Origin: Rhizobium grahamii
GTDB lineage: Bacteria > Pseudomonadota > Alphaproteobacteria > Rhizobiales > Rhizobiaceae
NCBI RefSeq assembly: GCF_009498215.1
Contig: NZ_CP043499.1
Location: forward strand, 1,748,001 to 1,812,000
Reading direction: 5' to 3'
Length of the DNA stretch: 64,000 nucleotides
Positions 19,419-27,424 of the stretch are shown here, piece after piece. A program made the position numbers and the translations under genes. The notes under the pieces were generated by a model. It was not told where the DNA came from and searched no databases. It saw only the letters and a list, made by a program, of their open reading frames with translations. How positions within the stretch are numbered: the stretch's first letter is position 1; each line of letters begins with the position of its first letter.

Positions 19419-20920
19419 ATGAAGAACGGCTATATCCTGGCAGTTGATCAAGGCACGACGTCCACGCGATCCATCGTGTTTTCCCCTGACTTCAAGGCGA
19501 AGGGGGCCGATCAGCAGGAATTTCCGCAGCAGTTTCCGCGGTCCGGTTGGGTCGAGCACGATCCGGAAGACTTGTGGCGGACAACCGTCGAGACAGCGCG
19601 CGGCGCAATTGCCAATGCCGGCCTCACGGCAACTGAGATTGCCGCAATCGGCATTACCAACCAGCGTGAAACAACTGTTGTCTGGGATCGGCGAACAGGC
19701 AAGGCGATTCACAACGCCATCGTATGGCAGGACCGTCGAACGGCCGACGCCTGCGATCGTCTTCGTCGCGATGGGGCGGCTGAGCTTATTGCCAGCCGTT
19801 CGGGCCTCCTCATCGACGCCTATTTCTCGGCCAGCAAGATCGCATGGATCCTCGACAATGTCGCTGGCGCGCGTGCTGCTGCCGATGGCGGCCACTTGGC
19901 ATTCGGAACTGTCGATAGCTGGCTCGTCTATCGCCTGACGGGCGGCAGAAAGCATGTGACCGATATCACCAATGCTTCCCGCACGATGCTATGCGACATC
20001 GCAACCGGTCAGTGGGACGAGGAACTGCTGCAATGCTTCAGCATCCCCCGTTCCATTCTGCCTGAGATCCTCGACAACGTTGACAGCTTCGGGATTACAG
20101 AACGCAGCATCCTTGGTGCCGAGATTTCGATCCGCGGTGTTGCCGGCGACCAGCATGCATCGCTGATCGGGCAGGCGTGCTTCGAGCCAGGAATGATGAA
20201 GGCGACCTATGGCACCGGTTGCTTTGCGTTACTTAATACCGGGAGTGAGCGGATCACGTCCAAAAACCGGCTGTTGACGACGATTGGCTACAAGATCGGA
20301 CCGGAAATCACCTATGCGCTGGAAGGCTCGATCTTCGTCGCCGGTGCCGCCATCCAGTGGTTGCGCGATGGTCTTGGCATAATTTCCAATGCCGGCCAGA
20401 GTGCCGAGCTGGCGGCAAAGGCCGATGCCCAGCAACAGATCTATCTCGTTCCGGCCTTCACCGGTCTCGGTGCGCCCTGGTGGGATCCGTCGGCGCGAGC
20501 CTCGTTGTTCGGCATGACACGAAATTCGGGTCCCGCTGAACTGGCGCGCGCGGCCCTCGACTCCATATGCCTGCAGACCTACGACCTGATGCACGCAATG
20601 AAGGGCGATTGGCCGGAGGCGTCGTTGTCCCTCTTGCGGGTCGACGGCGGCGTCTCGAAGAATGATTGGGCAATGCAGCGGCTTGCCAATATCGTCGGCG
20701 TTGGTGTGCAGCGGGCGCAGTCGGCCGAAAGCACCGCACTCGGAGCGGCATGGTTGGCCGGCTATGGGCAGGGTGCTGGCCTGAACCGAGCCGCTTTGCC
20801 ACGGAATGGGTGGCCGGCGAAAGCTTTGCACCTTCCACCGATACCGAATGGAACCGTGCGCTCGTCAGGGGATGGGAAGCTGCCGTGCGTGCGACGATTC
20901 AATTTGCCGCGCACGCCTAA
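19419..20920 (+). CDS. glpK: Glycerol kinase, 3' frameshift as sequenced
   Basis: FGGY-family kinase that phosphorylates glycerol to glycerol 3-phosphate. DQGTTSTR (residues 10-17), the [10 protein letters not shown] and WQDRRT segments, YGTGCFAL and the LRVDGG ATP-site motif are all typical. The in-frame product runs on to 20960 with an unrelated tail. The usual GlpK ending ([13 protein letters not shown] to IQFAAHA) reads in another frame to a stop at 20920, so one base seems missing near 20785-20800. It lies 137 bases after the SQ operon on the same strand. SQase releases glycerol from SQ-glycerol, so a linked role is plausible. Confidence 0.9.
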
Positions 20921-20925
20921 CGATG

Positions 20926-20943
20926 TCCGGGCGTATGCCCGGA
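20926..20943. terminator. Hairpin between convergent glpK and M24 peptidase
   Basis: Perfect 7-bp stem TCCGGGC/GCCCGGA with a GTAT loop, placed between the two convergent stops. No T-run. Confidence 0.5.
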
Positions 20944-20972
20944 TCCGTTCGCAACGATGATCGGCTTTCGGC

Positions 20973-22115
20973 TCAGGCGAAAGGTTCGGTGGGGCTCTTC
21001 GCCGGCTGGGTGAACCACTTGGCGCCTTCGGCCGTCATGTGGATATGATCCTCCAGGCGGATACCGAACAGATCCGGCAGAACGATCATCGGCTCGTTGG
21101 AGAAGCACATGCCTTCTCTGAGAGCCGTGGTGTTGCCGCGTACGATATAGGGCTCCTCATGGATCTCAAGCCCGAGGCCATGCCCGGCGCGGTGAGGCAG
21201 ACCCGGAAGGCGGTAATCGGGGCCAAGCCCGTGCCGGACGAGAACGGCGCGGGCCGCATCATCAAGAGTGTGGCAAGGGGCACCGAGCTGGGCGGCGTCG
21301 AAAACGGCTTGCTGCGCTTCGCGTTCGATCGACCAGATCCGGGCGAACTCCGCATCGGGGTCGTCGATCATGTAGGTTCGCGTCAGGTCGGAATGATAGC
21401 CGTCGATGCGCGTTCCGGTATCCACGAGGATTGCCTGGCCGAGCTCAAGAACCTGGTCGCCATCGGCGCCGTGCGGCAATGCGCTGGCTGCGCCGAAGGA
21501 GACGATGCAGAACGTCGAGCCAATAGTTGCACCGAGGGCTCGATGCTGCTCGTCGATATATCGCACCACATCGGATGCGCGGATGCCGGGCCGCATGATC
21601 GAATGCGCGCGCCTGTGAACCTCGAGCGTCAGGTTCATGGCGTATTGTATCAAGGCGATTTCGGAGGCCGACTTCCGCGCACGCTGGTCGCGGATGATGC
21701 GTGTGCCATCCATGAGGCCTTCGGCGCCGAGGCTCCGCGCTAGCGCGTGATAGACAAAGAGGGGCAGACTATCATCAAGCGCTACCTTTCCCTTTGAACC
21801 GGCCAGTGAGGCAACCAGATCGGCCGGGCTCTGCTCTTCCTCCCAGGTGGCGACATCGCCCGGGAGATGCGGCAGCGTCTCGACGCGGCTAAGCTCGAAT
21901 CCGGGAACGACGTAGGTGAGGGCGTCTGACGTGACAAGAGCGCCGAGCAACCGTTCGCTCTGATGCCAGACGAGACCGGTGAAATAGCGCAGGCTTTCCG
22001 ACGAACCCAGCAATACCGCCGATACGCCGGCTGCGCTCATGGCCTCCCGCAGTCGCTGTAGTCGCGCGAGCCGTTCGGTGTCGTCGATAAACGGCGGAAG
22101 GGCAGGCAAAGACAT
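20973..22115 (-). CDS. M24-family metallopeptidase (Xaa-Pro dipeptidase-like)
   Basis: Pita-bread-fold aminopeptidase/prolidase homologue, 380 residues, with an N-terminal creatinase-like domain (1-140). The five metal ligands are visible: Asp in VDTGTRIDGYHSD, the second Asp in SDLTRTY, His in HRAGHGLGLEIH, Glu in FSNEPMI and Glu in GIRLEDH. The ATG at 22115 follows AAGGAG. Substrate unknown; many such rhizobial proteins cleave dipeptides or creatine-like compounds. A perfect TTGTCGACAA palindrome lies about 70 bases upstream. Confidence 0.88.
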   Translation of the reverse strand: MSLPALPPFIDDTERLARLQRLREAMSAAGVSAVLLGSSESLRYFTGLVWHQSERLLGALVTSDALTYVVPGFELSRVETLPHLPGDVATWEEEQSPADLVASLAGSKGKVALDDSLPLFVYHALARSLGAEGLMDGTRIIRDQRARKSASEIALIQYAMNLTLEVHRRAHSIMRPGIRASDVVRYIDEQHRALGATIGSTFCIVSFGAASALPHGADGDQVLELGQAILVDTGTRIDGYHSDLTRTYMIDDPDAEFARIWSIEREAQQAVFDAAQLGAPCHTLDDAARAVLVRHGLGPDYRLPGLPHRAGHGLGLEIHEEPYIVRGNTTALREGMCFSNEPMIVLPDLFGIRLEDHIHMTAEGAKWFTQPAKSPTEPFA

Positions 22116-22186
22116 GTCGACTCCTTGATCGAAAAACGGGATCACCATCGGGCGTTCTCGTCCTTCATATTTTACACGTACACAAA

Positions 22187-22196
22187 TTGTCGACAA
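22187..22196. promoter_or_regulatory. Palindrome TTGTCGACAA, candidate GntR/FCD operator
   Basis: Perfect 10-bp palindrome in the gap between the M24 peptidase (minus) and the secreted protein (plus), closer to the peptidase. TTGT-N2-ACAA is a frequent shape for FCD-type GntR operators. The regulator is not identified. Confidence 0.35.
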
Positions 22197-22326
22197 GAAA
22201 ATTGCGTTCGCTGCCGTCCCTTGCGGATGGAATCTGTTGTTTGCGGTTTTCCGGGATGTGCGGGGTGGCATAAAAGGCAGCGATGGTTAGAAGAAGAGAT
22301 CGTGTTGAATTTGCAGGAGTCGTTCC

Positions 22327-22722
22327 TTGCGTATCCATCCTCTCCTCTTCTTGGCCTATCTTATCTTGCCGCCGAGCAATTCCGCCTTGGCGGCGAATTT
22401 CATGACGGTCGAGCAGTTCCAGGCTCTCTGCAAGAGCGACCAGCAGGGCGCAACAAACTACATGGCCGGGTTACTGGACAGCCGGGCATATCTCGAACAC
22501 CGGTTCTATGAAAGCATCCGTTCGCAGCCGACCCGTGCGGCATCATGGGAACGTTTGAGAGAGCGGCTTCTGCCAGAATACTGCATACCGACATCGAGTG
22601 CCGCGCAGGTTACCCAGGAGCTGTGCCATTGGCTCGATACCCACGAGTTGAAGAGCACGACTTCGATGAGCGCTGCGGTCAATCGGGCATTTCCGAAGAA
22701 GTTTCCCTGCCCGGAGGAGTAG
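22327..22722 (+). CDS. Secreted protein resembling Rap1a/Tai family, 131 aa
   Basis: Begins at a TTG seven bases after AGGAG. A hydrophobic signal peptide (about 1-22, ending SALA) precedes a small helical mature domain with four cysteines (ALCKSD, EYCIPT, ELCHWL, KFPCPEE). The Cys spacing and the C-terminal AVNRAFPKKFPC recall the Rap1a/Tai family, first known as type VI effector-immunity proteins but widely distributed otherwise. No effector gene is adjacent, so I assign no immunity role. Confidence 0.7.
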   Translation: MRIHPLLFLAYLILPPSNSALAANFMTVEQFQALCKSDQQGATNYMAGLLDSRAYLEHRFYESIRSQPTRAASWERLRERLLPEYCIPTSSAAQVTQELCHWLDTHELKSTTSMSAAVNRAFPKKFPCPEE

Positions 22723-22767
22723 GAGAAATGCGGGTTCCCACTCCTACGCCTCTGGCGCGCCAGGCAC

Positions 22768-23598
22768 TCACCCTAGCTTCGCGAGTGAACGCAAATGTTC
22801 AACTGTCGTCGTCGGAAAGCCGAAGAACTCGAGATAGGCGGGAATTTGCTCGAACAGCATGTCCGTTCCAACTTGATAGTCGCAGCCAAGCGCCTTGGCG
22901 GCCTGCAGAAGCGGCGTCATCTGCTCCTTCATGACAACCTCGCCAACGAACGTCGAGGAAGCAAGGCGGGAGACGTCGAAGGGAAGCGGATCATTCTTCT
23001 GCATGCCGAGCGGCGTCGCGTTGACGATAATGTCGAAGCCATCTGGATCATTTGAGCCGGTCGTGACGTGAACGCTGGGGTAATGTGTTCGAAGTCGCTC
23101 CGCCAGTCCCGCCATCGATCCGCTGTCGGGATCAAAAAGCGCGATCCTGCCCACACCGGCATTTGCAAGCGACGCCGCGATCGCGGAGCCGACGCCGCCC
23201 GCGCCGGCGATAAGGACACTGGCGCCGGAGACTTTCCGGCCCTTTCGCAGAAGTCCACGTACGAAACCTTCGCCATCGAACATGTCGCCGATCAGTTCAC
23301 CTTCCGGTCCGAGGCGGACTGCATTGCATGCCCCGGCAACCTTGGCATTGGTCGACGTCCGATCGAGCAGCCGCATCGTCGTGACCTTGTGCGGCATCGT
23401 GATCAGCGCACCGTGGATATTAGAAAGCCGGAAAACAAGTTTCAGAAACGAAGCATAGTCGGCTGGCTTGCATCCCATCGGCACGACCACGGCATCGATG
23501 CCGGCCTGTTCGAAATAGGGATTGTATATCAGCGGCGCCTTGAACGCCTCCGTGGGATAACCGAGGTGCGCGATGAGTTTCGTTGTACCGGTAATCAT
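22768..23598 (-). CDS. Shikimate dehydrogenase-like NAD(P) oxidoreductase (AroE/YdiB family)
   Basis: Two-domain AroE-family protein, 276 residues, placed to oxidise a shikimate- or quinate-like compound. Catalytic Lys71 (TMPHK) and Asp108 (MFDGEG) and the dinucleotide loop GAGGVGSA (131-138) are kept. The pair of serines that grip the shikimate carboxylate in AroE (SxSP) are replaced by Phe19 and Ala21 (FKAP), so the substrate may differ. It closes an operon with an ABC importer and an AroQ homologue, divergent from a dehydroshikimate dehydratase. A catabolic role is likelier than aromatic biosynthesis. Confidence 0.85.
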   Translation of the reverse strand: MITGTTKLIAHLGYPTEAFKAPLIYNPYFEQAGIDAVVVPMGCKPADYASFLKLVFRLSNIHGALITMPHKVTTMRLLDRTSTNAKVAGACNAVRLGPEGELIGDMFDGEGFVRGLLRKGRKVSGASVLIAGAGGVGSAIAASLANAGVGRIALFDPDSGSMAGLAERLRTHYPSVHVTTGSNDPDGFDIIVNATPLGMQKNDPLPFDVSRLASSTFVGEVVMKEQMTPLLQAAKALGCDYQVGTDMLFEQIPAYLEFFGFPTTTVEHLRSLAKLG

Positions 23599-23660
23599 GT
23601 CATTGAACTCTTGGATGAACCCGATCGTCCGGATCGGGCCGACGGCGCGATGGGCTCGAT

Positions 23661-24425
23661 CTAGTTGCGCAGGATCTCTCCGAGAAACTTGCGCGTCCGC
23701 TCATGTCGCGGGTTGGTGAAGAACTCCGCTGGTGGCGCTTCCTCGACGACTGCGCCGCTCGCCATGAAGATCACCCTGTCGGCCACCTGGCGCGCAAAAC
23801 CCATCTCATGCGTGACGCAGATCATCGTCATTCCCTCTTCGGCAAGGCTGATCATCGTGTCGAGCACCTCCTTGACCATCTCCGGATCGAGGGCGGACGT
23901 TGGTTCGTCGAACAGCATTATCTTCGGCCGCATGCAAAGGGCTCGCGCGATGGCGACGCGCTGCTGCTGGCCGCCGGAAAGCTGCAAAGGGTACTTGTTG
24001 GCCTGTTCGAGAATCTTGACCCGGCCGAGCAGCGAGCGGGCGCGCTCCTCGGCCTCCGCCTTGCCAAGACCAAGGGCGCGCATCGGCGCCAGCATGCAAT
24101 TCTGCAGGACAGTCAGGTGCGGGAAGAGATTAAACTGCTGGAACACCATACCCACCTCGCGGCGAATGGCGTCGATTGCCTTCGACTGGTTGCCCAGGAG
24201 AATGCCGCCGACCCGGATTTCCCCCTTCTGGTAGGTCTCGAGATGGTTGATGCAGCGGATGAGCGTGGATTTTCCGCTGCCGGAAGGTCCGCACAAAACG
24301 ATCTTCTCGCCCTTGTGGACGGACATGTTGATGTCGTGGAGCGCGTGAAACGCGCCATACCACTTCTCCACGTTGTTCATCGTGATCATCGTATGGCCGG
24401 TCGAAGCCAAGTCGGACGTATTCAT
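23661..24425 (-). CDS. Polar amino acid-type ABC importer ATPase
   Basis: GlnQ/HisP-type ATPase, 254 residues. Walker [11 protein letters not shown]-loop [28 protein letters not shown] signature and Walker [15 protein letters not shown] are intact. It serves the two permeases just upstream in the operon. The family normally imports amino acids, but the flanking AroE/AroQ-like genes suggest a cyclic hydroxy acid substrate (inference). Confidence 0.92.
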   Translation of the reverse strand: MNTSDLASTGHTMITMNNVEKWYGAFHALHDINMSVHKGEKIVLCGPSGSGKSTLIRCINHLETYQKGEIRVGGILLGNQSKAIDAIRREVGMVFQQFNLFPHLTVLQNCMLAPMRALGLGKAEAEERARSLLGRVKILEQANKYPLQLSGGQQQRVAIARALCMRPKIMLFDEPTSALDPEMVKEVLDTMISLAEEGMTMICVTHEMGFARQVADRVIFMASGAVVEEAPPAEFFTNPRHERTRKFLGEILRN

Positions 24426-24467
24426 CGTTCAAGTCTCCAAAAATCGCTGGAACAGCCAGTGATCTAT

Positions 24468-25109
24468 TCAGCGCGCCGAGGCTGCGAATTTGCGTTCCAG
24501 TCGCGCGCCGACGATCGTCAGCGGGCAACACATCAGGAAGTACAGCGCACCGACGACGCCGAAGACCGTCAGCGGCTGAAAGATCTGGTTGGAAATGATG
24601 TTTCCAGCCCGCGTCAGCTCGGTGAAGCCGACGATCGAGGCCAGCGAAGTGCCCTTGATCAGCTGGACGAGAAACCCGATCGTCGCGGGCAGCGAGATGC
24701 GGAGGGCCTGTGGCAGGATGACGTCCTTCATGCGCGAGACGTATTTGAGACTAAGAGCCTTCGCGGCCTCCGTCTGTCCTCGCGGAACCGCATCGATCGA
24801 GCCTCTCCAGATTTCACCGAGATAGGCGCTTGCGTGAAGTGTCAGGCCAATGGCCACGGCGACCCATGCGTCGAGCTTCAAGCCAACGAGGGCCAGGCCG
24901 TAATAGACGACGAAGAGCTGCATGAGCAGCGGCGTGCCTTGGAAAATCGCGATGTAACCTGCGGTCAGACGCTCCAACAGCGGGATCTGGCATGTGCGTG
25001 CGAGGGCGACGCCCAGTCCAGCGATGCATCCGCAGATAAAGCCGACGGCTGACAACAGCACCGTCCACTTGAGACCAACCAGGAGGAAAACGAACTCTTC
25101 GCGACCCAT
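24468..25109 (-). CDS. Polar amino acid-type ABC permease 1
   Basis: HisM/GlnP-type permease, 213 residues, with about five hydrophobic spans and the coupling loop in VPRGQTEAAKALSLKYVSRMKDVILPQALR. Twelve bases separate it from the other permease gene. The pair should form the heterodimeric channel. Confidence 0.9.
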   Translation of the reverse strand: MGREEFVFLLVGLKWTVLLSAVGFICGCIAGLGVALARTCQIPLLERLTAGYIAIFQGTPLLMQLFVVYYGLALVGLKLDAWVAVAIGLTLHASAYLGEIWRGSIDAVPRGQTEAAKALSLKYVSRMKDVILPQALRISLPATIGFLVQLIKGTSLASIVGFTELTRAGNIISNQIFQPLTVFGVVGALYFLMCCPLTIVGARLERKFAASAR

Positions 25110-25121
25110 GGCTTTCGCTCC

Positions 25122-25790
25122 CTACTTGACCGGATAGGTGAAATAACGCGCCGAGAAGAGGGCAAAGAGGCGCATCATGACCCAGGAAATCACGAGGTAG
25201 AACAGCGTGACGGTGAAATAGACCTCGAAGCTTCGAAAGCTCTCGGACTCGATCCGTTGCGAAACCGAGGTCAGTTCGTAGGCCGAGATCGCCGACGCGA
25301 TGCTTGTCGACAGCGTCAGCAAAACAAACTGGCTGGTCAGCGATGGATAGATCGCGCGCAGCGCCGGTTTGAGAATGATCAGTCTGAAGACCTGTGCCTT
25401 GTGAAGGCCAAGGGCGAGGCCTGCTTCCATTTGTCCCTTCGGGATCGACTGGACACCGCCTCGGATAATCTCGATCGCATAGGCTCCGCCGTTGATGCCG
25501 AGCGCGATGATGGCTGTCGGTGTCGGATCGAGCCGAATTCCGGCGAGCGGCAGGGCGAAGTAAAGAAAGAAGATCTGGACCAGAAACGGCGTGTTGCGGA
25601 TCAGCTCCACGAAGGCGATCACCAGCCAGCGCACCGGTTTCAAGGCGCTGTCGCGTAGCGCCACGCCGCCGACGCCGATGATGATGGCGAGGATCATGCC
25701 GCAGATGGCGAGAAAGAAGGTGCCGAGACAGCCGAGAAGGAGGGTCGGGAGCCCGTCGATAACCGGCGAGAAGTCGAGTGTGTAGTTCAT
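25122..25790 (-). CDS. Polar amino acid-type ABC permease 2
   Basis: HisQ-type permease, 222 residues. Conserved IRNTPFLVQIFFLYF segment and coupling loop IPKGQMEAGLALGLHKAQVFR. It starts nine bases after the AroQ-like gene, within one operon. Confidence 0.9.
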   Translation of the reverse strand: MNYTLDFSPVIDGLPTLLLGCLGTFFLAICGMILAIIIGVGGVALRDSALKPVRWLVIAFVELIRNTPFLVQIFFLYFALPLAGIRLDPTPTAIIALGINGGAYAIEIIRGGVQSIPKGQMEAGLALGLHKAQVFRLIILKPALRAIYPSLTSQFVLLTLSTSIASAISAYELTSVSQRIESESFRSFEVYFTVTLFYLVISWVMMRLFALFSARYFTYPVK

Positions 25791-25799
25791 CGCGATCCC

Positions 25800-26243
25800 T
25801 CAGCCCCGTCGAACCATTCCGGCCATGGCCTGCACGGCCAGTTCATAACCATCGGCTCCGAACCCGATCAGGATTGCGGTCGCGATGCGGGAGATCAGCG
25901 ATTTGTGGTAGATCTCCTCGCGCGCATGGACATTGGAAATATGCAGCTCGATCTTCGGCGGGTCGAACGTCTTCAGGGCATCGAGCAGCGCGATCGAGGT
26001 AAATGTATAGGCGGCGGGGTTGATGATAATGCCGCATGCTTGGTTACGCGCCTGATGAACGCTTTCAACGAGTTCGCCTTCAAAGTTGCTCTGCCGGAAG
26101 TCGATCTCGAAACCGAGGCCTTGCGCCTTGCTGATGCATTTCGCCCTGATGTCGTCGAGTGTTGTCGTTCCGTAGATCGCCGGCTCGCGCTGCCCGAGCA
26201 GGTTCAAATTCGGTCCATTGAGAACGAAAATCGTTCTGGTCAT
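25800..26243 (-). CDS. Type II 3-dehydroquinate dehydratase-like protein (AroQ family)
   Basis: Flavodoxin-like dodecameric dehydratase family, 147 residues, normal length. Type II enzymes dehydrate 3-dehydroquinate to 3-dehydroshikimate. By the shared numbering Arg19, Tyr24, Asn75, His101 and Arg108 are kept. Positions 81 and 112, normally His and Arg and both substrate contacts, are Phe (AYTFTS) and Tyr (REEIYHKS). The start at 26243 follows GGAGCGAG; a longer frame to 26309 lacks a site. Operon partners suggest a catabolic paralogue on a related substrate. Confidence 0.88.
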   Translation of the reverse strand: MTRTIFVLNGPNLNLLGQREPAIYGTTTLDDIRAKCISKAQGLGFEIDFRQSNFEGELVESVHQARNQACGIIINPAAYTFTSIALLDALKTFDPPKIELHISNVHAREEIYHKSLISRIATAILIGFGADGYELAVQAMAGMVRRG

Positions 26244-26291
26244 GATCTCGCTCCATGGCGCAAGGCAGTCTGACGGTATGAGGTGCAAGCC

Positions 26292-26318
26292 GGTTGGGCA
26301 CCGAAGCAATGCCCAACC
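26292..26318 (-). terminator. Intercistronic hairpin after binding-protein gene
   Basis: Perfect 9-bp stem (26292-26300 with 26310-26318), 9-base loop, between the binding-protein gene and the AroQ-like gene. No T-run; likely mRNA stabilisation or attenuation. Confidence 0.5.
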
Positions 26319-26352
26319 AACCGCATCGTCTTCTCGCTAAAGCGCGAAAGCG

Positions 26353-27182
26353 TCAGTTTGCGGTGAATGGAATGCCTTCGAGTGTTGCCGGGAATTCCGG
26401 AACTGGAACCTTCATCCACTTGTCGTAGACGGCCTTCAGCTCGCCGTTGCCCTTGATCTTGTCGATGAAGGTGTTGAGTGCGGCGTTGATTTCTTTCTCG
26501 CCGAGGCGTGTGCATGCGCCGTTGTAGAGCTTCTGGAACTCAAGCTTGTTCTCGAACTCGCCGGGGCGAGCCTTCTCGACGCGGTCCATGTAGAAAATGT
26601 TGCCACCGAGAGCCTGTACCTGTCCGGATGCAAGTGCCTGGACGCTGGCCGCATCGCCGTCGAAGCGCCGGATCGTCGCGGTTTGCGGGCATTCTTCGTG
26701 ACCTGAGTGTCCTGGGCCGCGCCCTTGGCGACGCCGATCGTCAGGCTCGCCATGTCCTCGTTCGTCTTGATCGGCATTGACTTCGGTCCGATCAGCACGA
26801 TCGCATTGGCGACATAGGGTTTGCTGAACTGCACCGCCTTGGCGCGGTCCGGCAGCATTGCCATCGTCGCAAACAACACGTCGACGCGTCCGGTGGTCAG
26901 GGCAGGAATGCGGTTGTTGACCTCGAGCGGAACGAATTCGACCGGAACGCCGAGTTCCTTCCCGAACAGGGTTGCGATGTCGGCGTCGAGACCGTCCTGC
27001 TTGCCAGCGCTGGTGACGAAACCCCATGGCGGGTTGTCGCCCTGAATTCCGACGATCAGCTTGCCTCTCGCCTTGATTTCATCCGGCGTGATTGCCGCTG
27101 CCGGTCGGGAAAGTCCGACCGCCGTCATGAGAGCTACGGCGCCCAGCATTGCGTTGCGGCGCGTCAGCATCGATTTGAACAT
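26353..27182 (-). pseudogene. Polar amino acid-type ABC substrate-binding protein, frameshifted as sequenced
   Basis: Family 3 solute-binding protein, 276 residues if one base is restored. It starts MFKSMLTRRN after GGAGGAGG, with a signal peptide ending PAAA. Frame 1 reads through DTQVTKNA and then loses homology. The continuation TATIRRFDGDAASVQAL to the end at 26353 lies in another frame, so a base is missing near 26688-26697 (a three-C run on the coding strand). No decay is visible on either side. It is first in the AroQ/permease/ATPase/AroE operon. Confidence 0.82.
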
Positions 27183-27293
27183 TGTTTCCTCCTCCGTTTG
27201 ACGGTCGCGTGGCTTGGCGGGCCTGCGCTCCTCTGACCGTAGGCCCGCATTGTTGTCAGAGGAGGCGACCGAAGGCAACATAGTTTTTATAAA

Positions 27294-27339
27294 TCGTATG
27301 AGATTTTCTATTTAACCAACTGAATTGAAATTCTCACGA
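27294..27339. promoter_or_regulatory. AT-rich divergent promoter region with imperfect inverted repeat
   Basis: TCGTATGAGATTTTC (27294-27308) faces GAAATTCTCACGA (27327-27339) as an imperfect inverted repeat in the gap between the divergent binding-protein and dehydratase genes. It is a plausible shared operator. No regulator gene is adjacent. Confidence 0.35.
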
Positions 27340-27424
27340 TATTCGACATAATGTCTTTAGGCGGCGGTAGCAGGATCACTGCTTTGGGCCGCGCGCACGA
27401 ATTTCCGGCGAGAAAGGCTTGGCC

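Noticed and set aside
23703-25052. 449-codon plus-strand frame over the amino acid-type importer
   Set aside because: Shadow of the ATPase and permease genes on the minus strand; no protein-like composition.
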